Part shown: one piece after another, positions 13,992 through 22,802 of the stretch
Position numbering within the stretch: position 1 is the stretch's first letter
Layout: every line of letters begins with the position of its first letter
DNA from: Gemmatimonadaceae bacterium
Lineage (GTDB): Bacteria; Gemmatimonadota; Gemmatimonadetes; Gemmatimonadales; Gemmatimonadaceae
Assembly (NCBI GenBank): GCA_035606695.1
Contig: DATNEW010000015.1
Span: 62,001-126,000, forward strand
Direction: 5' to 3'
Length of the DNA stretch: 64,000 bases
The notes under the pieces: model-generated
What the model saw: the letters and a program-made list of their open reading frames with translations, nothing else
Databases searched by the model: none
What the model was told of the DNA's origin: nothing
Translations under genes and position numbers: made by a program

Positions 13992-16700
13992 TCACTCGGC
14001 GCGCAGCGCGATCGCCGGGTGCACTCGCGCCGCCCGCGCTGCCGGCAGCCAACACGCCGCCAGTCCGGCAACGCCAAGTGCGATCACGACTCCAACAAGC
14101 GTCAGGGGATCGTGCGGCGAGATGCCAAACAACAGTGTTCGGAGGAGGCGAGTCGAAAGAAATGTTGCCCCGATGCCGACGATGATCCCACCAACGAGTA
14201 GAGACCCACCTTCCGCAAGGATCATCGCGCGTACGCGCCAAGGGTCGGCGCCCAGGCTCATTCGAATGCCGAGCTCTGGAGTTCGTGAGTTCACGGAGTA
14301 AGCGAGAAGGCCGCCAATGCCGACCATGGCGATCACGAAGGCGAGTCCGCCGAATGACGCTACGAACAATCCTGTCGCCCGCCGCGGCGCCATCGCCTCA
14401 TCACGGATTTCATCGATCGTCATCATGCGCTCGACAACTTGCGCCGATTCGACATCACGAATCGCCCGGAGAATTGCTGACTTCACGGCGGTGGGGTCCG
14501 ACGACGTTCGCACCACGAGTGCCGGTGAAATGATCGCCTCCTGCGCGAACGGTCGATATATGGTGGCCGTGAATCCGGCATCCAGTCCGCGGTCGCGCGT
14601 GTTCCCCGCGACGCCGACGACCGTCACCCATTTCGCCGGACGATCCGTGGGGAGTTGGTCACCCATCGCAATGTGCTGACCTATCGGGTTGCCGGTGCCA
14701 AAGAGTTGCTCGGCGAGTCCCTTGCTCAGAATCGCCACGGGCGCGCTTTCGAAGCGATCAGTCGTCGTGAAATCGCGGCCGCTCAGGAGCGGGACCGCGA
14801 TGATGTTGAAGTAGCCTGGGTCGACCGCGCGAAATGCGCTGCGTGGCGCGGGCTGATTTGCTGGAAGGTCATGTCCCTCGACAAGGATGCCGATGTCGTT
14901 GCGGGATGCGCGCAGCGGCTGTGCCGACGCGAGAGCGATGCGAGCCACTCCGGGTACTGTCGCGACGTAGTCGCGCATTCGCTCGTACCGGACGAGATTC
15001 TCTGCCCGCCGCCCGACTTCGCGAACGAAGTCGCCCTTCAGTGGAACGTCCATCGCGAGCACCTGATCGCCGTGGACGCCGGTTTCGATCGCGCTGAGCC
15101 CGACGAGAGTGCGGAACATAAGACCCGCACCGGCAAGTAGGATCACGCAGAGCGCGACTTGAGCGACGACGAGTCCGCGCTGAAAACGCTGGCGGCCGCG
15201 TGACATTGTCGCGCGCCGCGCTGCCGACGTGAGTGATGGACCCAGCTTGCCGCCGCTGGGCAACCGCGGAATGAACGACAGCACGAGGGCCGCGCCGATG
15301 CTCGTCAGAAGGCACACGGCGAGGACGATGCCATCCACGTGAACTTCACTCGCGCGCGCCGAGAATTGAGCCGCGAACGATACCAACGCTCGTGTTCCGG
15401 CGACCGCAATTGCGACGCCCAGGCCACCGCCAGCCAGCGCGAGAATCAAGTTCTCAGCGATGAGAAGCCGGCGGAGCCGTGGTTTGCCTGCTCCCAGCGC
15501 AAGGCGGACCTGAAGTTCTCGTTCGCGCGCCGCGCCGCGGATCAACGTGAGGTTCGAGACATTTGCGCACGCGATGAGGAGCACAAGGACGGCCGCGCCC
15601 ATCAACAACCAGAGCGTGTGCGCGGCGCGTTCGTTGACGGCGTCACGCAGCGGAAGGACGGACACCTCATAGCGCGCGGATTTCGCGTACGCGTCCGGAT
15701 GGGCACGGTAGATATTGGCCGCAATGCCGCTCAATTCGCGCTGCGCCTGCTCGACCGTAGCACCGCGAGCGAGTCGCGCGAAAACCTGCGACATCCGGTG
15801 CGTGCGTCCATTGGCCATCGCCGCACTCATGTGATGATCGCTGGATGAGGTATTCGCGAAAACGTCGGTGCGCTCCGGATACGGCGCGGCGGGACGAGCG
15901 ATGCCAATCACGGTGACCGGAGCGTCGTTCAGACGGACGGTGCGACCGATGATTCGCGAATCCGCAGCGAAGTGAGTCGCCCAGAACTCGTGTGAAAGGA
16001 CCGCAACGGCGGGCGCGGACGGACCATCGTCGCCTGGACCGATCAATCGGCCGCGCTCCGCGTCGAGGCCCATGACGCGAAAGAAGTTGCCGCTCACGAT
16101 CGCCACGCTTGGGCGGAGTGGCAGCTCATTTCCCGCTGCGAGCGTAAACGGGAGCGCGGACGTCGCCGACCACGAGTATTCGGCAAACTCCGCGACGGTC
16201 TTGCTCGCCGCCCGGTAATCACGGACTTCGGGGACAGAGAAGCCGAGATCCCTCGAGCGCGGCCCGGTCGTCGATTGCCGTAGCAGCAACACACGATCGG
16301 CGTCACGATTCGGAAGATCGCGAAGCAGTGCGCCGCGCAAGACCGTGAACATCGCCGTGTTCGCGCCGGTGCCGAGCGCGAGCGTGATCACCACGGCGGC
16401 CGTGAACGCCGGTGCGCGGCGCAGTGTACGCAGCGAATACCGAACATCGGCGACGAGATCTTCCACCCAGCGTGTGCCGCGGTGGTCTCGCGCCTGATCT
16501 TTTTGGTATTCAACGCCGCCGAACGCTCGCAGTGCCGCCGCCCGCGCAGCGGCCGGAGACATCCCCAACCGTATGTTCTCCTCGGTCTGTCGCTCGATGT
16601 GATAATGGATTTCCTCGTCGAGGTCGCGTTCGACTTGACCTCTTCGCGCGAGGGAGCGAATGCGCATCGCGATGATCCGAACGAGGCGATCGATGGTCAC
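13992..16700 (-). CDS. ADOP-type MacB/FtsX-like ABC transporter permease
   Basis: 902 residues from GTG 16700, chosen because AGGAGG lies just upstream within the end of the PadR gene; the frame continues to 16793 only inside PadR. It has an N-terminal soluble domain typical of ADOP proteins (DLDEEIHYHIERQTEENIRL), then two units each with a periplasmic MacB-core region and FtsX helices (LLMGAAVLVLLIACANVSNL; ELGIRMSLGADPWRVR near the end). No ABC ATPase is nearby, fitting an orphan permease. Probably exports or senses a drug or peptide; the substrate is unknown. Its neighbours are PadR upstream and PadR plus two DUF4386 genes downstream. Confidence 0.85.
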   Translation of the reverse strand: MTIDRLVRIIAMRIRSLARRGQVERDLDEEIHYHIERQTEENIRLGMSPAAARAAALRAFGGVEYQKDQARDHRGTRWVEDLVADVRYSLRTLRRAPAFTAAVVITLALGTGANTAMFTVLRGALLRDLPNRDADRVLLLRQSTTGPRSRDLGFSVPEVRDYRAASKTVAEFAEYSWSATSALPFTLAAGNELPLRPSVAIVSGNFFRVMGLDAERGRLIGPGDDGPSAPAVAVLSHEFWATHFAADSRIIGRTVRLNDAPVTVIGIARPAAPYPERTDVFANTSSSDHHMSAAMANGRTHRMSQVFARLARGATVEQAQRELSGIAANIYRAHPDAYAKSARYEVSVLPLRDAVNERAAHTLWLLMGAAVLVLLIACANVSNLTLIRGAARERELQVRLALGAGKPRLRRLLIAENLILALAGGGLGVAIAVAGTRALVSFAAQFSARASEVHVDGIVLAVCLLTSIGAALVLSFIPRLPSGGKLGPSLTSAARRATMSRGRQRFQRGLVVAQVALCVILLAGAGLMFRTLVGLSAIETGVHGDQVLAMDVPLKGDFVREVGRRAENLVRYERMRDYVATVPGVARIALASAQPLRASRNDIGILVEGHDLPANQPAPRSAFRAVDPGYFNIIAVPLLSGRDFTTTDRFESAPVAILSKGLAEQLFGTGNPIGQHIAMGDQLPTDRPAKWVTVVGVAGNTRDRGLDAGFTATIYRPFAQEAIISPALVVRTSSDPTAVKSAILRAIRDVESAQVVERMMTIDEIRDEAMAPRRATGLFVASFGGLAFVIAMVGIGGLLAYSVNSRTPELGIRMSLGADPWRVRAMILAEGGSLLVGGIIVGIGATFLSTRLLRTLLFGISPHDPLTLVGVVIALGVAGLAACWLPAARAARVHPAIALRAE

Positions 16701-16701
16701 G

Positions 16702-17037
16702 TCATGCCTCCTGAAGTCGTACGAGACAAGTGATCGCCGCGGCGAGTCGCTCCCAGTTGCCGGCTTCCAGCTGGAGTTGCTGCCGGCCGGCACGGGTGAG
16801 CGAGTAGAACTTGGCGCGCCGGTTCTTCTCGCTCAGCTGCCACTCGGACGAGATCCATCCTTGGTGTTCGAGCTTTTGCAGGGCAGGGTAGAGCGAGCCG
16901 TCGCTCACCTGAAGCACCTCCGCCGACAGCTGCTTCAGGCGCTGACCAATGGACCAGCCGTTCAGCGGTTGCAACGCCAGGATCTTGAGCACGAGTAGAT
17001 CGAGCGTCCCTTGAACGAGGTCTGTCGGCTTGCTCAC
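16702..17037 (-). CDS. PadR-family transcriptional regulator
   Basis: 111 residues from GTG 17037 with AGGGG before it; a longer frame to 17268 is not coding-like. Canonical PadR winged helix: LVQGTLDLLVLKILALQPLN, SDGSLYPALQKLEHQGWISS, RRAKFYSLTRAGRQQL. It starts the five-gene operon, and a strong dyad lies 18-49 bp upstream. PadR proteins usually repress their own operon and release on drug binding. Confidence 0.88.
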   Translation of the reverse strand: MSKPTDLVQGTLDLLVLKILALQPLNGWSIGQRLKQLSAEVLQVSDGSLYPALQKLEHQGWISSEWQLSEKNRRAKFYSLTRAGRQQLQLEAGNWERLAAAITCLVRLQEA

Positions 17038-17054
17038 AGTTGATCCCCTAGGTA

Positions 17055-17086
17055 ACCGAGTGGAAGATATGTTCATTCCACTCGGT
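17055..17086. promoter_or_regulatory. Large perfect dyad before padR, candidate operator
   Basis: ACCGAGTGGAA (17055-17065) and TTCCACTCGGT (17076-17086): perfect 11-bp arms around a 10-bp AT-rich spacer. Its position just upstream of the start of the PadR gene at 17037 suggests autoregulation. A transcript hairpin is the alternative, but no T-run follows. Confidence 0.6.
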
Positions 17087-17104
17087 AAGCAAGGGGAAGG
17101 TTGC

Positions 17105-17290
17105 TCACTCCTGCCGCAGTATGGACGCTGGCGAAATGCGGACGGCAGCGAGTGCCGGCACGAGGCTCGCGACGGCGACGTGTTCATCGACAGCGCATTT
17201 GGCATCCCGCCGCAGGCGCGTTTCATGCCGCGAACGACGTTGCCGCAATTCGGGCTCGGCGAAATCACGAAGGTCTTCGCCGAATTCTGT
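17105..17290 (-). pseudogene. Probable C-terminal remnant of an ADOP permease; the rest of the gap to 17774 has no recognised gene
   Basis: The minus-strand frame ending at 17105 closes with VASLVPALAAVRISPASILRQE-like coding, the usual end of MacB/ADOP permeases (PA.RA.R..P...LR.E). Upstream of about 17290 no permease sequence follows. Between 17290 and 17774 frames are mixed; a plus-strand piece near 17510-17640 (TIDTYKGLTRRAAYATTDGK) looks coding but belongs to no family I know and has no clear start. I read the interval as gene debris. Confidence 0.4.
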
Positions 17291-17774
17291 GTGCTCGTGG
17301 GTGCTGAAGGGGGAAGAGGACGCGCCTCGGATTCGACGCCGGCCGGAGGCCGCGCGCCATCGGGCCTCGCGTCGTGCGTGCCACGTATCGCGCAGCCGAT
17401 CGGCGCCTATCAAAGGTCGGTCACCGCATCGCAAGACGGCAGTCCAGCGTCGACGAGCTCTATCGCTTTGCGCTCCTGATCGACGTCCCGTCTGGCCGCC
17501 GGTCAAGGCGTGGACGATCGATACGTACAAAGGCCTGACGCGACGGGCCGCGTACGCGACAACCGACGGGAAGCGGGCGGCCATCGTGCTGATACCCGAC
17601 AAATCGTGGTGTATGTTTCGCGCGGTTTTGGCGTCGAATCGGTGATTCTCGCGCGCTGCTCACGAGTATGGGCGAGTGCAAGGCGTTGCCGGATGCCGCG
17701 TTGCCCCACAGGAACAAACTTGAACGCTGGCTCCCCTGAACGATGATCAGGTGGCCTCCGCTTCGGCCAGAGCG

Positions 17775-17990
17775 TTACGACGTAGCGTCGTTCGGTTTCC
17801 CTGGGTCGATTTCAGACAGGTCGATGTCGCGCGACGACTCACGCTCACGTTCAAAGACGTCCGGCGAGATCTCGCCATCGGCGACCGCCTTGGTGAGAGG
17901 CGACTGCCGAAGGAATTCGACTAAGCCCTCAGGCTCCGCGGCGTCTTTCATCCCGATGTCCTCAGCGGAATCCTGCGACCTATCCGACAT
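17775..17990 (-). CDS. Small acidic protein resembling the tail of Phd/YefM-type antitoxins
   Basis: 71 residues with an excellent ribosome binding site (AAGGAGG). The segment LVEFLRQSPLTKAV, followed by an acidic run and a final RDIDLSEID, resembles the C-terminal toxin-binding part of Phd/YefM antitoxins, but the DNA-binding half is missing and no toxin gene is adjacent. It lies 47 bp downstream of the primase-helicase gene and is probably co-transcribed with it. Confidence 0.55.
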   Translation of the reverse strand: MSDRSQDSAEDIGMKDAAEPEGLVEFLRQSPLTKAVADGEISPDVFERERESSRDIDLSEIDPGKPNDATS

Positions 17991-18037
17991 GGGGCCTCCT
18001 TCCTCTCGCTTGCCGTCAGATCGACGGCACCAGGCGA

Positions 18038-20401
18038 TCAGATTCGCTGCGTCGAGATCGAGTAACCAAGAGCACGATAACCTGCCTGCCGCTTCGCGCT
18101 CATGCGAGCGAGCACCGGGACCAGGCCGTCAACATAGTCATACACCACGACGTCGCGTTTCCCTTCGCGGTCACGGTGCAAACGTCCGACGTACTGTGCT
18201 AGCGTGCCCTTCCAAGCAATGGGCATTGCCAGAAAGAGGGCGTCGAGGCGCGCATTGTCGAAGCCTTCGCCCAAGTACCGACCAGTCGACAGGATAACGC
18301 GGGGTCGATTGGAGTCGCCACGTAGAGCAGCGTTGACAGCATGACGTTCAGAGGCCTTCATGGCTCCGCGCAGCACGATAACGTCACCGATGTCTTGCAG
18401 CTGTTCTGCGAGGGCGTCGAGATGATCGCGACGCTCCGTAAGGACGAGGGGTGACCGGCCGCCCGCCACGGCCGCCCGGACGTCTTCGACAATTTGGGAA
18501 TTCCGTCGTGTGTCAGACGCGAGCGCGCGGTACACATCGGTTATCGAAGGACGGTCCTCGGCAATCGTCGTTGGAAGGCGAAATGCCGTGTCCCGCACGA
18601 GCACACGATGGTCGAATCCACTCTGCAGCACCTGTGCTTTGTGCTCGACTCTGTACCTCACTGGGCCGCATTGCATCAGGATGATTGGGTGATGACCATC
18701 ACGTCTCGCGACGGTCGCGGACAGTCCAAGGACGTAGCGCGCTTTTGAGCGACGCGCGACGAGCTCGAAGCTCGCAGCCGAAACGTGATGGCATTCATCG
18801 ACTACGAGGTGACCGTATCCCGCGATCTCGTCCGATACGACGCCGCGCCACACGAGACTCTGAATCACTGCCACGTCTATCAGGCCTGTAGGCCTACGTC
18901 GCCCACCACCAATGACGCCAATCTGCGAGCGGTCCACGGATAGGAATGAGGCGAGGCGCTCCACCCATTGCGCCAATAGCTCGCGCCGGTGCACGAGGAC
19001 CAGCGTGCTGCGTCCGCGGGTGGCGATCAGCGAGGCCGCAACAATCGTCTTGCCGAAGGCTGTCGCGGCCGCCAACACTCCGAAGTCGTGATGCAACAGA
19101 GCGCCGGCGGCGAGCGCCTGCTCTGCGCGGAGTTCTCCGGCGAATTGTACATCGAGCGTTCTGCCAGGCTCCCGCTTGTCGTCGAGCTGCGGTGCGATGC
19201 CATTCGGATTCAATACACCGACCGCCTCGTCAAGACACCCGCGTGGAAGGGCAATGTGCTGGTGATGAATTTCTGCGCATGAGATGATCCGCGGCTTGCC
19301 GTTCGTGAACAGCCGCATCGCTTGCGCGCGGAAGAACTCCGGATTCTGAAATGCGGCGAGACGAATCAGCCGAGCGACTAGGGCTGGCGGAAGGGCAGTG
19401 CGGTCGACGTAGATGCCGTCGGCGATAACGACTTGGACCGAATGAGGCAGTGGCTCGGTAATGGGCTTGTCCATTGGCCGTCGTGATGGTGGCGCAAGCC
19501 ACGGCTCGTCCGCGTCGTCGTCATCCACCGGCATCCGCACGCCGACAACGCGCTCATGTGTTTCGGCCTCGGCGACGATGCGCTCGACGGTGGCGCGCGA
19601 GACGGGTGCGAGTGACGAGAGGAATGCCCATTGATCCTCGAATGGGTGCAAATCGCTGTCGACAAAGAGCGTGTTGCCATTCTTTCGCGCGTCTGCTTGA
19701 AGAGGAAGGGCGATGAGATTGCCGAAACCTCCCGCCGGCATGATATCCTGCGATGGGAAGAACCGATCGTAGGAGTCGAAGCCGATTTCAGGACGCCGGT
19801 CCATGGTTTCGGTGAGGACGACGAAACCGAGTTGGCGCGCGAGCCGAGCAGGCAAGGACTCCTCGAAAAACAGCCACACGTGACCGCCCGCGCCGGACCG
19901 CGATCGTTCAAGGCCGACTGAGATGTTCAGCTTCTGGCATGTCTCGACGAAGGCGATCGCGTTGGATGTCCAGTTGTCGCCGTCGAAGTCGACGGCCAGG
20001 AAATGGCACGTATTGTCTGAAAGGAGCGGATATACCCCCGCGACAAAATCCGTGAACGCTGATTTGTTCGACGGCCCGCCCAGATGACGGCGAATGATTT
20101 CATCCGAAATCGGAATGAATGCCTGGTGGGGACATTCACCGCACTTCACGCGCGGTTTGTGACAGATGCCGGGCTTCCATTCGTTATTGCAAGCCGGAGC
20201 ATATCCGGACTTCCCGGTCTTGGCATTTTCCCAGCGAACCGGGAAGACGTCGCCTCGACCCGCGAAGAGGCGGCGGAAGAGCGCGATCTTGTCGGCCGAC
20301 GGTGATTTCTTTGTGACGAGTGGCCTTGTTGCGCGTTTCCGGCGTCGAACGTCGCGCGCGGGCGTTCGGAACACGACGTTCCAGCGCGACGAGTTCTTCA
20401 T
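18038..20401 (-). CDS. TOTE-type archaeo-eukaryotic primase / SF2 helicase fusion
   Basis: 787 residues. The N-terminal half is an AEP-type primase: a Cys cluster (C71, C80, C87, C90 in the KPRVKCGECPHQAF region), the catalytic FLAVDFDGD (D138, D140) and SGAGGHVW (H174). The C-terminal half is an SF2 helicase with AFGKT (448-452), DECHH (535-539), LGLSATVARRDG and a QYVGRLHRDREGK motif VI. This matches primase-helicases of TOTE conflict systems, proposed to act against invading nucleic acids. A coiled-coil start from ATG 20483 (AEIRERLDAIATERRALNEE) lies in another frame, so the N-terminus may be frameshifted. It is divergent from abiEi. Confidence 0.82.
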   Translation of the reverse strand: MKNSSRWNVVFRTPARDVRRRKRATRPLVTKKSPSADKIALFRRLFAGRGDVFPVRWENAKTGKSGYAPACNNEWKPGICHKPRVKCGECPHQAFIPISDEIIRRHLGGPSNKSAFTDFVAGVYPLLSDNTCHFLAVDFDGDNWTSNAIAFVETCQKLNISVGLERSRSGAGGHVWLFFEESLPARLARQLGFVVLTETMDRRPEIGFDSYDRFFPSQDIMPAGGFGNLIALPLQADARKNGNTLFVDSDLHPFEDQWAFLSSLAPVSRATVERIVAEAETHERVVGVRMPVDDDDADEPWLAPPSRRPMDKPITEPLPHSVQVVIADGIYVDRTALPPALVARLIRLAAFQNPEFFRAQAMRLFTNGKPRIISCAEIHHQHIALPRGCLDEAVGVLNPNGIAPQLDDKREPGRTLDVQFAGELRAEQALAAGALLHHDFGVLAAATAFGKTIVAASLIATRGRSTLVLVHRRELLAQWVERLASFLSVDRSQIGVIGGGRRRPTGLIDVAVIQSLVWRGVVSDEIAGYGHLVVDECHHVSAASFELVARRSKARYVLGLSATVARRDGHHPIILMQCGPVRYRVEHKAQVLQSGFDHRVLVRDTAFRLPTTIAEDRPSITDVYRALASDTRRNSQIVEDVRAAVAGGRSPLVLTERRDHLDALAEQLQDIGDVIVLRGAMKASERHAVNAALRGDSNRPRVILSTGRYLGEGFDNARLDALFLAMPIAWKGTLAQYVGRLHRDREGKRDVVVYDYVDGLVPVLARMSAKRQAGYRALGYSISTQRI

Positions 20402-20502
20402 TCAGCGCCCGTCGTTCCGTCGCGATCGCGTCGAGGCGTTCGCGTATCTCAGCGATTCGCCGATGTTCGTCCGGTTGTGTCATTCGCCCCGGGAAGTTCC
20501 GT

Positions 20503-20537
20503 TGGCAATAATATTCTCAGACATTATATTATTGCCA
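20503..20537. promoter_or_regulatory. AT-rich perfect dyad between TOTE and abiE genes, candidate operator
   Basis: TGGCAATAATAT (20503-20514) and ATATTATTGCCA (20526-20537): perfect 12-bp arms, 11-bp spacer, starting 20 bp upstream of the likely TOTE N-terminus and ending 17 bp before abiEi. AbiEi antitoxins are known to bind inverted repeats in front of their own operon. This could let AbiEi control both the toxin pair and the primase-helicase. Confidence 0.65.
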
Positions 20538-20553
20538 CTCCGGCACTGGACCG

Positions 20554-21237
20554 ATGAGATCGCGTCAATGGACGACCAAGCTCTACGACATAGCTGAAAG
20601 CCAGCTCGGCTACTTCACCGCCGCGCAGGCTCGCGCCGCTGGCATTCATCAGGTTCGGCTCGTTCAACTCCATCAAAGTGGCGACATCGAGCGCGTGAGC
20701 CGCGGCGTGTATCGGCTCACTCGGTTCCCGGTGTCGCCGCTCGGCCAATATATGGAGGCGGCGCTCTGGCCACAGGTCCGCCGCCCAGACGCTCGCGCGG
20801 TTGTTTCTCATGTCTCCGCGCTTGCACTACATGAGCTATCGGAAGTCAGCCCCGCGAAGATCCATATCACACTGCCTCCTGAGCTGCGGCTTCGACGCGC
20901 GGTACCGCCTCAGCTCGTGCTGCATTTTGCGCCGCTCATTCCGGAGGACGTTCAGGTTGTGGAAGGTGTGCCGGTGACAACGCCTGCTCGGACGATTCGT
21001 GACGTCCACGCCGCGCACATCGGTCCCGCGCTGATTCGGCGCGCTATCGCCGACGGCCGCCGCACGGGGCGGCTGACACACGACGAGGCCGACGGTCTCA
21101 CGCAGGAACTGCTCGCCGAACCACCGTCGCGGAAAAGGAGTTCACGCAGCGCGGGGGCGGAGGCCCACACAGCGCCGAAGAAGACGCGTTCGGCGCGAGG
21201 CAAGACTCCGGCGAAGCGAGGAACGCGGCATCGGTGA
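20554..21237 (+). CDS. abiEi: AbiEi-family antitoxin (type IV toxin-antitoxin)
   Basis: 227 residues with an N-terminal winged helix (GYFTAAQARAAGIHQVRLVQ, RVSRGVYRLTRFP) and the AbiEi C-terminal domain (VVSHVSALALHELSEVSPAK, IRDVHAAHIGPALIRRAIAD). The last 40 residues are basic and low in complexity. AbiEi represses the operon and prevents toxicity of AbiEii without direct binding in the studied system. It overlaps abiEii by 4 bp (GTGA). Confidence 0.88.
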   Translation: MRSRQWTTKLYDIAESQLGYFTAAQARAAGIHQVRLVQLHQSGDIERVSRGVYRLTRFPVSPLGQYMEAALWPQVRRPDARAVVSHVSALALHELSEVSPAKIHITLPPELRLRRAVPPQLVLHFAPLIPEDVQVVEGVPVTTPARTIRDVHAAHIGPALIRRAIADGRRTGRLTHDEADGLTQELLAEPPSRKRSSRSAGAEAHTAPKKTRSARGKTPAKRGTRHR

Positions 21238-22100
21238 TCAGTCCACGACAGAAGCCGCCAACCGGGCCACCACCATCGGCGGGTGTCCTAGCTCGGTACG
21301 CGCGCGCGTACGCGAAAGAACTCGCCGTCAGCGAAGGCCGCGTTCGAGCATGGATCTCGTACATGATCCTTGCGGGCCTTCTCGAACAGTCGAGCAAGAA
21401 CAGCGATGGCCACCGATTCACCATCAAGGGCGGCGTTGCGCTCGAGCTCCGACTGAAGGATCGAGCGCGCGCGACGAAGGATATCGATCTCGTCTTACAT
21501 CATGATGAGGCGGACCTCGCGCGTGCTCTCGAACATGCCATCAGCACAAATGCCGGCGGCTATCAAGGCTTCCACTTTCGCCGAAAGAGCGAGCCCCTCG
21601 TTCTCGAGAACCGCACAGTGAGTGTCGAGTTTGCGGTCACCTACAAGGGCGGTGCGTGGACGAGCATCATCATCGACGTTGCTCGCGCCGAAACCGGAGA
21701 GCGTGAGATAGAGCTGATTCCTGCGGTACCACTCGAGGAGGCAACCGGGATCACGGGGCCGACCGAGCTGGCTTGTCTCCCGCTGCGCATGCACATCGCG
21801 CAGAAACTTCACGGAATGACACTGCCACCGCGGTCCGGCAAGCGGAACGAGCGATTCAAGGACTTGGTCGATGTCTTGTTGATGGAGGCGCTCGTCACCG
21901 ACTACGCGGGGCTTCGCGAAGCGTGCGAATCAGTGTTTCGGACTCGCGGCACTCACGACTGGCCGCCCGTGCTGGAGCTGCCGTCGCACTGGGTCGAGCC
22001 TTTCGCCGCGCTTGCGAGTGACCTCGAACTTCCCGTACTTGACGGACGCGAAGCGATGGAACGCGTGAGGGCATTCGTCGAGAGAATCCGTGGTGCCTGA
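21234..22100 (+). CDS. abiEii: AbiEii-family nucleotidyltransferase toxin
   Basis: 288 residues with the AbiEii nucleotidyltransferase signature: FTIKGGVALELRL (residues 62-73) and KDIDLVL with the metal-binding D83-x-D85, then a conserved ERFKDLVDVLLMEAL further on. Such toxins (for example MenT) add nucleotides to tRNA ends and block growth during phage infection. It starts with GTG inside the antitoxin stop. It is the last gene before the right island edge. Confidence 0.88.
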   Translation: MISPRQKPPTGPPPSAGVLARYARAYAKELAVSEGRVRAWISYMILAGLLEQSSKNSDGHRFTIKGGVALELRLKDRARATKDIDLVLHHDEADLARALEHAISTNAGGYQGFHFRRKSEPLVLENRTVSVEFAVTYKGGAWTSIIIDVARAETGEREIELIPAVPLEEATGITGPTELACLPLRMHIAQKLHGMTLPPRSGKRNERFKDLVDVLLMEALVTDYAGLREACESVFRTRGTHDWPPVLELPSHWVEPFAALASDLELPVLDGREAMERVRAFVERIRGA

Positions 22101-22253
22101 CCGCCGGCAATTCTTCTCACGCGTTTTGGGGTATGTGGGGTATGTCGAATGCCTCAATCTGCGCGAAAACCATTCGTGAATCTGCAGGATGTCTGGTGAG
22201 GTAACGTGTCGAGGTGCGCGAAGTTGCAGGCGTTGAGCGCTCGGTTACCCCAT

Positions 22254-22297
22254 AATGGGGTTCGGGGGGCCGCGGGTTCAAATCCCGCCGTCCCGAT
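22254..22297 (+). repeat. Island attachment site, right copy (tRNA-Pro fragment)
   Basis: A 44-bp copy of the tRNA-Pro 3' part, differing from 8248-8291 at two positions (22264 G for A, 22270 C for T). It lacks the 5' half of the tRNA and cannot fold as a tRNA. It defines the right end of the 14-kb island. Confidence 0.85.
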
Positions 22298-22322
22298 TTA
22301 AAACGTTGTGATTGACTGACTT

Positions 22323-22342
22323 ACGGCGGCCTGTGCCGCCGT
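22323..22342 (+). terminator. Hairpin after the right attachment copy, probably the original tRNA-Pro terminator
   Basis: ACGGCGGC-CTGT-GCCGCCGT, perfect 8-bp arms, followed by TTGTCGTTT. It lies 26 bp after the tRNA fragment, the distance expected for the terminator of the tRNA gene before the island inserted. Confidence 0.6.
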
Positions 22343-22802
22343 TTGTCGTTTCGGTAAACATACACCACAAATCGGCGTCCCTAAGTGATGTCGCTTCACA
22401 CGATTAGAGAATTGTTTGCGCCGCTTACCAGCGACATGACCCGAAAGGTGCGCGAATCCTGGTGCATGTTGGAGCATTCTCGCACGAATATCCGCCGAGC
22501 CTGGCTATGCGCCATGCATTTTCTCCTCTTGATCTTCGCCCTAACGTCGCGTTGAGTGCTTTAGAGATCTTGAACGCTGCCGCGGCTTAAAGGTGAACAG
22601 CAGGTCGTGCGTACATCGTGAAGTGCAAACGCTTTCCGACCATCTCGAGAAGGCAAATGAGGCCCTCTCAACAGCACTCGAGTGGGCACCATAATGAGGG
22701 TGATCCCGCCGGGTTGCGATCCCATGCCACAATTCGCGTTCTACACACGAGCGCGTCCACTCAGGCGGCCCGCCTTGGTTTCCGGAGGGGAACCGCGTAT
22801 AC
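22343..22802. other. Gap of 460 bp without a confident gene
   Basis: AT-richer than most of the window. Only short frames occur; one minor plus-strand frame reads HREVQTLSDHLEKANEALST before a stop near 22695 and may be a remnant of a gene. Near the right end TATAC-N8-GTATA (22798-22815) overlaps a TATAAT (22812), a likely promoter and operator of the toxin-antitoxin pair that follows. Confidence 0.4.

Noticed and set aside
8291-22253. A tyrosine or serine integrase gene in the island
   Set aside because: No frame with the Arg-His-x-x-Arg...Tyr pattern or a serine recombinase catalytic region could be read on either strand.
22251-22297. A possible second tRNA-Pro gene
   Set aside because: Only the anticodon-loop-to-3' part is present; the acceptor 5' strand and D-arm are missing, so it is an attachment-site copy.
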